From the NCBI GenBank assembly GCA_963666475.2, contig OY762821.2:868001-932000 (forward strand): a stretch of 64,000 nt of DNA. Reading direction: 5' to 3'. The notes below the pieces were generated by a model. The model had not been told where the DNA came from. It did no database searches and saw only the letters and a program-made list of their open reading frames with translations. The DNA comes from JBFHIZ01 sp963666475 (GTDB lineage: Bacteria > Bacillota > Clostridia > Lachnospirales > Lachnospiraceae). Both the position numbers and the translations under genes were made by a program. Shown one piece after another: positions 16,723 to 24,187 of this stretch (positions are counted from its first letter, which is position 1; each line of letters begins with the position of its first letter).

Positions 16723-17552
16723 TTCAGATAGGAAAAAAACAGACCTTACAGGTTGTAAAAAAAGTGGATTTTGGAGTGTATCTTGGAGAAAATCAAGGGG
16801 ATGTGGAAAGTGTATTGCTTCCAATCAAACAGGTTCCAACGGATGCGGATTTTGGAACAGAAATTGAAGTGTTTATATACAGGGATTCCTCAGATCGTTT
16901 GATCGCAACAACGAATACTCCGAAATTATTTTTAGGTGAAGTTGCACTTTTGGAAGTACAAGAGACAGCAAAAGTTGGCGCTTTTTTAAACATGGGATTA
17001 GAAAAAGATTTGTTGCTGCCGTTCCGTGAGCAGACTAAGAAAGTAGAAGCAGGGGAAAGTGTTCTTGTTGCTTTATATTTAGATAAAAGCAGCAGACTAT
17101 GTGCGACTATGAATGTATATGAATACTTGTCAACGGAAAGTCCATATCACAAGGACGACGAAGTAGATGGAAGAATTTATCAAATTAGTGAAGAGTTCGG
17201 TGCTTTTGTGGCAGTAGATGATCGATACTCAGGATTGGTCCCTGCAAAAGATTTTTCTGGCAAAGAACAAGTCGGCGAAATGGTTCGAGCACGTGTTACG
17301 GAAATAAAACCAGATGGTAAGATTGGACTGAGTCTTAAGAAAAAAGCATATTTACAGATGCAGGATGACGCGATAGCTGTCATGGAGGCCATTGAAGACG
17401 AGGGTGGAGTTTTGCCATTTAATGATAAGGCGTCACCAGAGTTGATTCGTGAAGAAATGGGTATGAGTAAAAATGAGTTCAAACGTGCGGTAGGAAATCT
17501 GCTGAAGGCAGGAAAAATTGAAATACTCGAAAATTCGATAAGAAAAAAATAG
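16719..17552 (+). CDS. cvfB: S1 RNA-binding protein, CvfB family
   Basis: A 277-residue cytosolic protein with repeated S1-like beta barrels (residues about 5-65, 70-135 and 145-210) and a C-terminal winged-helix segment (MGMSKNEFKRAVGNLLKAGKIE). This is the domain layout of CvfB/YitL, a conserved RNA-binding regulator linked to virulence gene expression in Staphylococcus. The start overlaps the thioesterase stop as ATGA. The RNA targets cannot be read from sequence. Confidence 0.9.
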   Translation: MIQIGKKQTLQVVKKVDFGVYLGENQGDVESVLLPIKQVPTDADFGTEIEVFIYRDSSDRLIATTNTPKLFLGEVALLEVQETAKVGAFLNMGLEKDLLLPFREQTKKVEAGESVLVALYLDKSSRLCATMNVYEYLSTESPYHKDDEVDGRIYQISEEFGAFVAVDDRYSGLVPAKDFSGKEQVGEMVRARVTEIKPDGKIGLSLKKKAYLQMQDDAIAVMEAIEDEGGVLPFNDKASPELIREEMGMSKNEFKRAVGNLLKAGKIEILENSIRKK

Positions 17553-17592
17553 AGAAATAGAGAAATTGAAGTGACTAGATTAAGGGGAATGT

Positions 17593-18510
17593 ATGAAAGA
17601 AATGAATGAAGTAAAGAAAATCAACTGGTTGTTCCTTTCGATTGTGCTGGTACACCTTTCGCTGATTTTGCTGTTGGTATTGTTTCCAGATGTGGTTCGA
17701 ATTGAGGGGATTTGGAATATCATGGCAGGACAGCTTTTAATTTTAGTGCCGGCGGCAATTGTAGTTGTATTTGCTAGAATCAAACTAAGCGAGTTGCTTT
17801 TCTTTCGTAGAATTCGTTTTGGAAATGTATTATTAATTGTTTTGTTTGTGTATTTAATGATGCCTTTATCTTCTTTGCTAAATGCGATAAGTATGTTGTT
17901 TGCAGAGAATTCGGTCATTGGACTGACACAGGAGATGAGCTCGTATCCAGCATGGGTCACTTGGCTTTTTGTGGGGTTGATTGGTCCTGTTTCCGAAGAG
18001 TTGGTATGCAGGGGGCTGATTTATGAAAGCTATAAGAAGAGCGTTTCACCGTTGAAAGCAATGGTGATATCTGCTCTTATTTTTGGATTATTACATATGA
18101 ATTTTAATCAGATGCCATATGCATTTGCGCTTGGTATTCTTCTGGTATTGGTAAAAGAAGCGACGGGAAGTATGCTGGCGCCAATTCTCTTTCACGTAGT
18201 GTTTAACACACAGTCCGTAGTCGCTATGTATTTAATTCCTGAAGATCTTCTTAGGCAATCAGAAGCTTTAATGCAAAATAATTCACAGGATCTTTTGCTT
18301 TCAATCAGTGTGCTCTTGATTGCAGCGCTCGTATCAACGACCTTGGGGTTGTGCCTTCTTCCATATATTGCAAGAAGAGAGGGGAGAATGAGTCCGTTCC
18401 AGGTTATGAAAGAAAAAATTGAAGCAAAGTCCTCAAAAATTGGAGGAACACCACTCTATGTGGGTGTTGCTTTATGCTTTTTATTTATGCTTCTGCAACT
18501 TTTTTTATGA
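17593..18510 (+). CDS. CPBP family intramembrane metalloprotease
   Basis: A polytopic membrane protein of 305 residues with the Abi/CPBP motifs: EELVCRGLIYESY (the EExxxR motif, near residue 137), LLHMNFNQ (the histidine motif) and HVVFNTQS (the third motif). About eight hydrophobic segments are visible. CPBP proteins include Rce1-type prenyl-protein proteases and bacteriocin self-immunity proteins; the substrate here is unknown. AAGGGGAATGT precedes the ATG. No bacteriocin gene is adjacent. Confidence 0.9.
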   Translation: MKEMNEVKKINWLFLSIVLVHLSLILLLVLFPDVVRIEGIWNIMAGQLLILVPAAIVVVFARIKLSELLFFRRIRFGNVLLIVLFVYLMMPLSSLLNAISMLFAENSVIGLTQEMSSYPAWVTWLFVGLIGPVSEELVCRGLIYESYKKSVSPLKAMVISALIFGLLHMNFNQMPYAFALGILLVLVKEATGSMLAPILFHVVFNTQSVVAMYLIPEDLLRQSEALMQNNSQDLLLSISVLLIAALVSTTLGLCLLPYIARREGRMSPFQVMKEKIEAKSSKIGGTPLYVGVALCFLFMLLQLFL

Positions 18511-18656
18511 TTTATTAAAAAAGTGCATAAAAAATACGATTTGCCTATGGATTTTTTTGTATATTTCCATTAGTATAGTAATTGGGTATCATTTATGTTG
18601 AAAAATGGTACTATAAAATTGTGTATTATGCATAAAATATAAAGGAGCGACTCAAC

Positions 18657-19727
18657 ATGATTTCAAATCAAATACTACAACACACGATTGAAGGAATTAA
18701 AGGCATAGCGAAGGTGGAATTGAGCGTCGTTGATGCGGATGGCAAGACAATTGCAACGACCATGCAAGAAGCAGAACATTTTGAATCAGCAATTTCAGAA
18801 TTTGTGAAATCTTCAGCAGACAGCCAGGAGATCCAGGGGCATCAGTTTTTTAAGATTTATGATGATGATCAGCTGGAGTATATTTTGGTGTCAGTCGGAG
18901 CTGGTGAAAATGCATATCTTGTTGGAAAGATGGCAACATTTCAATTGCAAAATTTATTGGTTGCTTATAAGGAACGTTTTGATAAGGACAATTTTATCAA
19001 AAACCTTCTGCTAGACAATCTGTTGCTTGTAGATATTTATAGTCGCTCTAAGAAATTATACATTCAGACAGATGTAAAGCGTGCAGTTTTAATTGTTGAA
19101 AGAGAAAAATCTAAAGATGTAAATACAATTGAAGAAGTTCGCAGTTTGATTGTAAACACAAAGGATTTTGTGACCGCTGTGGATGAAAATAGTGTTGTAG
19201 TGGTAAAAGAACTTGCGGATGGTGAAGGTACGAAAGAGATTCATGTGCTTGCAAATAAGATTGCAGCGCATATTACTGGATCACATGTGTCGATTGGTAC
19301 CGTTATTAATGAAATCAAAGAAGTAAGCCGTTCCTATAAAGAAGCAAAAATGGCAATGGATGTTGGAAAAATTTTCTTTGACGAAAGAGAAGTCGTAGCT
19401 TATTCAGAACTCGGAATTGGTCGCTTGATTTATCAACTTCCGCTTTCTCTGTGTACGATGTTCATTCGGGAAATTTTTGGTGATAAGAGCCCAGACAATT
19501 TTGATGAAGAAACGTTAAATACCATTCATAAATTTTTTGAGAACAGTTTGAATGTTTCTGAGACTTCAAGACAATTGTATATTCACAGAAATACATTGGT
19601 TTATCGTTTGGATAAATTACAGAAGACTACAAATCTGGATCTTCGAGTGTTCGAAGATGCGATTACATTCAAAATCGCGTTAATGGTTGTTAAATACATG
19701 AAATACATGGAAAGTTTCGAATATTAA
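18657..19727 (+). CDS. PucR/CdaR-type (sugar diacid regulator-like) transcriptional regulator
   Basis: A 356-residue DNA-binding protein. Residues about 1-135 form a sensor domain like the putative sugar diacid recognition domain. A middle GGDEF-like region (about 220-240, HVSIGTVINEIKEVSRSYKEA) follows. The C-terminus has the PucR helix-turn-helix (NSLNVSETSRQLYIHRNTLVYRL, written here in parts: NVSETSRQLYIHRNTL then VYRL). It should not be confused with the c-di-AMP regulator CdaR at 40326. AAAGGAGCGACTCAAC gives a good ribosome binding site. It stands alone, 33 bases before ftsE, with no metabolic target gene beside it. Confidence 0.88.
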   Translation: MISNQILQHTIEGIKGIAKVELSVVDADGKTIATTMQEAEHFESAISEFVKSSADSQEIQGHQFFKIYDDDQLEYILVSVGAGENAYLVGKMATFQLQNLLVAYKERFDKDNFIKNLLLDNLLLVDIYSRSKKLYIQTDVKRAVLIVEREKSKDVNTIEEVRSLIVNTKDFVTAVDENSVVVVKELADGEGTKEIHVLANKIAAHITGSHVSIGTVINEIKEVSRSYKEAKMAMDVGKIFFDEREVVAYSELGIGRLIYQLPLSLCTMFIREIFGDKSPDNFDEETLNTIHKFFENSLNVSETSRQLYIHRNTLVYRLDKLQKTTNLDLRVFEDAITFKIALMVVKYMKYMESFEY

Positions 19728-19760
19728 GAATTTAGAATGCAAAATAAGGACGGATAGAAA

Positions 19761-20519
19761 ATGGATCAGGCAGTAAAAAAAAGAAATAGACGAAGAAAAA
19801 ATATGCCGGAAATACAGATAGCTAAGGATGATCTGATCGTATTGCATGATGTTCATAAATCATATGAGTTTGGTGCCCCTGCTTTGACAGGTGTTAACGT
19901 ACGTATCAAACGAGGTGAATTTGTATTTATCGTGGGGGATTCTGGATCCGGAAAATCTACGCTGATTAAGCTTTTGCTTCGTGAATTATTACCTACCTTA
20001 GGGGAAGTATATGTGGATGGAGTCGACGTTGAAAAAATTAGAAGGAAAAGGGTTCCAAAATACCGTCGAAAAATGGGCGTTGTATTTCAGGATTTCCGTT
20101 TATTAAAAGATCGAAATGTATACGAGAACGTTGCTTTTGCGCAGCGAATTACTCAAGTTCCATCAAAAGAAATTCGTAAGAATGTGCCATCCATATTATC
20201 GACAGTTGGTTTGGCAGGAAAATATAAAGCAAAACCAAGACAGCTTTCTGGTGGTGAACAGCAGAGGGTTGCTTTAGCACGTGCTCTTGTCAATCATCCG
20301 GATATCCTACTTGCAGATGAACCAACAGGAAATCTTGACCCGACAAATGCATGGGAAATTATGAAATTGTTGGAAGACATCAACAAAGAAGGTACGACGG
20401 TATTGGTTGTAACGCATAATCGTGAAATCGTAAATGCTATGCAGAAGCGAGTAATTACGATGAAAAAAGGCGTGATCATCAGTGACGAAGAAAAAGGTGG
20501 ATACATTAATGAGGATTAG
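19761..20519 (+). CDS. ftsE: Cell division ATP-binding protein FtsE
   Basis: ABC ATPase partner of FtsX. The 252-residue protein has Walker A GDSGSGKST, the signature LSGGEQQR, Walker B ILLADEPTGNLDP and a C-terminal VVTHNRE switch. FtsE is usually near 228 residues. The first 14 residues here are very basic and may be an extension; an in-frame ATG at 19803 would give a more usual length. The bases AAGGACGG before 19761 support the longer form. The gene overlaps ftsX by 11 bases. Confidence 0.94.
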   Translation: MDQAVKKRNRRRKNMPEIQIAKDDLIVLHDVHKSYEFGAPALTGVNVRIKRGEFVFIVGDSGSGKSTLIKLLLRELLPTLGEVYVDGVDVEKIRRKRVPKYRRKMGVVFQDFRLLKDRNVYENVAFAQRITQVPSKEIRKNVPSILSTVGLAGKYKAKPRQLSGGEQQRVALARALVNHPDILLADEPTGNLDPTNAWEIMKLLEDINKEGTTVLVVTHNREIVNAMQKRVITMKKGVIISDEEKGGYINED

Positions 20520-21405
20520 TACATTTTTTTATACGTTCAAACAAGGATTTAAAAGCATATTCCGCAATAGATGGTTTTCTCTGGCTTCCATTGCCACGAT
20601 AGGAGCATGCCTTTTTTTATTGGGCCTTTTTTATACCGTTCTTGTCAATTTTGAACATGTAGTAAAATCAGCGGAAGAAAAAGTAGCGGTTACCGTTTTC
20701 TTTGAAGATGGAATTGAAGAATCGAGAATTCAGGAAATTGGAGAACTTATTTCGAAACGAGTTGGTGTTCGAGAAATTAATTACATTTCAGCAGATGCTG
20801 CTTGGGAGGGGTTCCGAGATGATTATTTGGGAGATTCGGCGATTGAAATGAAAGACAATCCGCTGTTAAACTCCGCGAACTATGAAGTTTATTTGACGGA
20901 AATTGATTATCAACCAGCAATCGTAAAGTATGTGGAGTCTATTGAGGGTGTTCGCTATGTACGTCGCTCGGACGTGTTGGCAACTGCTCTTAGTGGTGTT
21001 AATCTGCTGATTACCTATGTATCTGGTGGAATTATTTCTATTTTACTTTTGGTTTCTGTATTTTTAATTAGCAATACCGTCACCATTGGAATTTCTATTC
21101 GAAAAGAAGAAATTCAAATCATGAAATATGTCGGAGCAACCGATTTTTTTGTTCGTGCACCATTTGTAATTGAAGGAATATTGATTGGAATTATTGGCGC
21201 ATTCATCCCACTTCTGGTGATCCATGCTCTGTATGAAAAAATGATTGTGTATGTAGCAGAACGCTTTGATATGTTGAGCCAGCTACTGGATTTCCTTCCT
21301 GTTTCTGTGATTTTTGAAGTACTGACACCACTTTGTCTGATTTTAGGAATTGGAATTGGATTTATCGGAAGCTTTAGCACGGTAAGAAAGCATTTGAGTG
21401 TATAA
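20509..21405 (+). CDS. ftsX: Cell division membrane protein FtsX
   Basis: Membrane half of FtsEX, which relays ATP hydrolysis to extracellular peptidoglycan hydrolases. The 298-residue protein has one N-terminal membrane segment (about 27-50), a large extracellular loop (about 50-165), then three more segments (about 165-190, 215-245, 265-290). This is the type VII ABC layout. The start is set at ATG 20509, not a GTG at 20482, because AGGTGG lies eight bases before it and the ATG falls inside the end of ftsE. Confidence 0.94.
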   Translation: MRISTFFYTFKQGFKSIFRNRWFSLASIATIGACLFLLGLFYTVLVNFEHVVKSAEEKVAVTVFFEDGIEESRIQEIGELISKRVGVREINYISADAAWEGFRDDYLGDSAIEMKDNPLLNSANYEVYLTEIDYQPAIVKYVESIEGVRYVRRSDVLATALSGVNLLITYVSGGIISILLLVSVFLISNTVTIGISIRKEEIQIMKYVGATDFFVRAPFVIEGILIGIIGAFIPLLVIHALYEKMIVYVAERFDMLSQLLDFLPVSVIFEVLTPLCLILGIGIGFIGSFSTVRKHLSV

Positions 21406-21437
21406 AACTACACGAATAACACGAAAAGGAAGTTGTC

Positions 21438-22667
21438 ATGCCAAAATATCAAAAAAAACCAATTGTTTTATTATTAATAGTTGCTGTATTTCTTTTGTTA
21501 TTCCGTGATACAACCGCGCAGGCACTTACGATTGATGATATTACATCGGATAGTATCAAAGACATGGAAAATCAGATTGAAGACAGTAAAGACCGAATGG
21601 ATGAATTGGCTTCAAGTATTACGGATTTGGAATCGATGTTAAAGTCGTTGGAATCGGATAAAAAGGATTTGGCAGCAGCGATTGAAGCGTTAGACAGTGA
21701 TTTAGCAAAAGTAAATGACCGCCTTGATGAGCTTGTCGCATTAGTAGCGGAAAAAGAAGAACAGATAGCGGTTACCACAGAGCAGTTAATTCAGGCGGAG
21801 GCAGTTGAGGCAGATCAATATGAGTCCATGAAAGAGCGTATTCGATTTATGTATGAAAAGGGAGAGACGCTCCTAGTTGAACTAATTTTTGAATCATCTT
21901 CATTTGCAGAGGTGTTAAATAAATCAGAATATATTGCTGAACTTACAAGTTATGATCGTAATATGTTGGTTGAATATCAGAACACCGTAGAGACAATACA
22001 TACTATGAAAGCTGTTCTAGAAGCGGATAAAGAGCTGCTGGATGTTGCAAAAGCACAAGAAGAAGAGGAACAGGAAAAGCTTGAGACGTTGATAGCACAA
22101 AAGCAGACACTGATTGAAAAAGCGGAAGCAGACATAAATACGAAAGAATTGACCATCGCGCAATATGAAGCAGAGATCGCTGCTGAGGATGCGAAAATTG
22201 CAGATTTGGAGACATCTCTTGCAGAGGAAAGAAAAGCGATTGCACTTGCAAATGGTTATAAACTAGAATACGATGGATCGACATTTACCTGGCCTGCACC
22301 ATCCTATACAAGAGTTTCTTGTGATTATGGATGGAGAATACATCCAATTTTAGGCGTGCAGCAATTTCATAATGGAATTGACCTGGCATCTCCTTCTGGC
22401 ACACCAATTGTGGCAGCGTACTGGGGAGTTGTGGCGGCTGCAGGATATAGTTCCACCATGGGCAATTATGTTATTTTGGACCATGGTAGTGGGGTGACAA
22501 CAATCTATATGCATGCAAGTAAACTTCTTGTGGAAGAAGGGGATCTTGTGAAATCTGGCGAACAAATTGCAAAAGTTGGCTCCACTGGAAGATCAACTGG
22601 ACCGCACTTACATTTTGGAGTCAGAAAAGATGGGGTTTATCAGTCTCCTTGGAATTATTTAAATTAA
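21438..22667 (+). CDS. Secreted coiled-coil M23 (LytM) peptidase, EnvC/PcsB-like
   Basis: A 409-residue exported protein with a signal peptide (hydrophobic residues 9-22), long coiled coils (about 35-120 and 180-265) and a C-terminal M23 domain (about 285-405). The zinc ligands look intact (HNGIDLASP and GPHLHFGV), so it may be an active endopeptidase and not only an activator. It lies directly after ftsE-ftsX. By analogy with FtsEX partners such as PcsB, CwlO and EnvC, it is the likely hydrolase controlled by FtsEX at the division site. That link is inference from position and architecture. Confidence 0.9.
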   Translation: MPKYQKKPIVLLLIVAVFLLLFRDTTAQALTIDDITSDSIKDMENQIEDSKDRMDELASSITDLESMLKSLESDKKDLAAAIEALDSDLAKVNDRLDELVALVAEKEEQIAVTTEQLIQAEAVEADQYESMKERIRFMYEKGETLLVELIFESSSFAEVLNKSEYIAELTSYDRNMLVEYQNTVETIHTMKAVLEADKELLDVAKAQEEEEQEKLETLIAQKQTLIEKAEADINTKELTIAQYEAEIAAEDAKIADLETSLAEERKAIALANGYKLEYDGSTFTWPAPSYTRVSCDYGWRIHPILGVQQFHNGIDLASPSGTPIVAAYWGVVAAAGYSSTMGNYVILDHGSGVTTIYMHASKLLVEEGDLVKSGEQIAKVGSTGRSTGPHLHFGVRKDGVYQSPWNYLN

Positions 22668-22740
22668 AATGATTCTGTTCATAAAATAAACATATTTACG
22701 AGTTATACTTGATAGAAAAGTAAAAGGACAGGAAAAATAA

Positions 22741-24081
22741 ATGCAAGAAAATGAAGTAAAAGTTAATGAAATAGAACAAAATGAAATCAGTGGGTCAAGC
22801 ATACCCGAGAGAAAAGTAAAAAAGCATTCAAGATTCTGGCTGGGTATTTTAGTTGGAGCGGCAGTCTGTAGTACTGTGTTTTTAGTTGCAACCGTTGTGT
22901 TTGTTTCTAAATACACAGATGCAATTAAGATTAGATATGCAGCAAGTGTTGCTGAAGATACTGCAGCAAGTGATGGTTTAGCAGCAAGCGATTCGGATAT
23001 CAATCAGGAAATCATGGATAAAGTAACCCTGCTTGAAACTGCTGTATCTTTATATTCTATTTATGAATTTGATGAGGAAGCGTTAAAAGATGGAATTTAC
23101 CAGGGGTTGGTTGATTCTTTAGGGGATCCATATTCAGACTACTATTCAACAAGTGAGTTAAATGAATTTTATGAATCGGCATCAGGGGTATACGAAGGAA
23201 TTGGAGCGTATATTGGATATAACAAAGAATATGATTATCCGGAGTTTACAAAAATAATGGAAGGTACCCCTGCGGAATCTTCTGGGATTCTTGCTGGAGA
23301 TCTGATCTTTGAAGTAGATGGTACAAACTGTTATGAAATGGAAACTTCTGATGTAGTGTCCTTGGTAAAAGGCGAAGGTGGTACAACGGTAACAATCACA
23401 GTTTATCGAGAAGCAATTGATGATTATATTGACATCGAAGTAACAAGAGCAAAAATTGAAACTCCACTGATTGTTTCAAAAATGTTGGAGAATAACATTG
23501 GATATATTGAGATCATGCAGTTCGAAGATGTAACATACGATCAGTTTGTGGTAGCAAAAGATGAACTTACAGCGGAAGGTATGGAATCTTTAATTATTGA
23601 TCTTCGTGGAAATCCTGGAGGAAATCTATCGACAGTTAACCAGATCGCAAGACAACTTCTGCCAGAAGGTGTCATCGTTTATACCGTTGACAAATACGGA
23701 GTAAGAGAAGACTATACTTGTGATGGAAATAATGAGATTCAAATTCCGTTAGTCGTTTTAATTGACGAAAATTCTGCTTCAGCTTCTGAGATTTTAGCAG
23801 GAGCGATCAAAGACTATCAAAAAGGTACTTTGGTTGGTGAAACCTCTTTTGGAAAAGGAATAGTACAAAGAATTATCAGCCTCGGAGATGACACTGCAAT
23901 CAAGTTGACAATTTCAGAGTATTATACCCCTAATGGAATCAACATTCATGGCATTGGAATTGAACCAGATGTCTTGGTTGAATTTGATTCGGCTGCATAC
24001 ATAGAGGATGGAACGGACACACAATTAAACAAAGCAATCGAAATCTTGAATGGATCAGTTAGTGAAACAGTAAGTGAATAA
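22741..24081 (+). CDS. S41 family C-terminal processing peptidase (CtpA-like)
   Basis: A 446-residue protein with a cytoplasmic N-tail, one membrane anchor (about 36-60), a PDZ domain (about 145-225) and an S41 catalytic domain. The Ser motif ENSASASEIL and the Lys motif TSFGKGIVQR form the Ser-Lys pair. CtpA-type proteases act outside the membrane and often trim or degrade cell-wall hydrolases or lipoproteins. Its place just after ftsEX and the M23 peptidase suggests that one of these could be its substrate, which is inference. A terminator closes the group. Confidence 0.92.
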   Translation: MQENEVKVNEIEQNEISGSSIPERKVKKHSRFWLGILVGAAVCSTVFLVATVVFVSKYTDAIKIRYAASVAEDTAASDGLAASDSDINQEIMDKVTLLETAVSLYSIYEFDEEALKDGIYQGLVDSLGDPYSDYYSTSELNEFYESASGVYEGIGAYIGYNKEYDYPEFTKIMEGTPAESSGILAGDLIFEVDGTNCYEMETSDVVSLVKGEGGTTVTITVYREAIDDYIDIEVTRAKIETPLIVSKMLENNIGYIEIMQFEDVTYDQFVVAKDELTAEGMESLIIDLRGNPGGNLSTVNQIARQLLPEGVIVYTVDKYGVREDYTCDGNNEIQIPLVVLIDENSASASEILAGAIKDYQKGTLVGETSFGKGIVQRIISLGDDTAIKLTISEYYTPNGINIHGIGIEPDVLVEFDSAAYIEDGTDTQLNKAIEILNGSVSETVSE

Positions 24082-24114
24082 TCCAGAAAAGAATCTTTGA
24101 TCCAATGAAAATAG

Positions 24115-24146
24115 ACGTCGCATAGGCAAGGCCATGCGACGTTTTA
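24115..24146 (+). terminator. Intrinsic terminator after ctpA
   Basis: ACGTCGCAT (24115-24123) pairs with ATGCGACGT (24134-24142). An inner GGC/GCC pairing sits around AAG, and TTTATATA follows. It ends the ftsE-ctpA group before the epimerase-mannanase gene. Confidence 0.85.
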
Positions 24147-24187
24147 TATATTAAAATATGATGTGATGGGTATATGATGGAGGGACT

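Noticed and set aside
18511..18656. Terminator and promoter between the CPBP gene and the PucR-type regulator
   Set aside because: A/T-rich runs and several TATA-like hexamers are present, but no stem above a few A-T pairs and no -35/-10 pair with 16-18 base spacing could be found.
20482..20508. GTG upstream of ftsX as the start codon
   Set aside because: ATG 20509 has AGGTGG at proper distance and gives the typical FtsX N-terminus; the GTG has no binding site.
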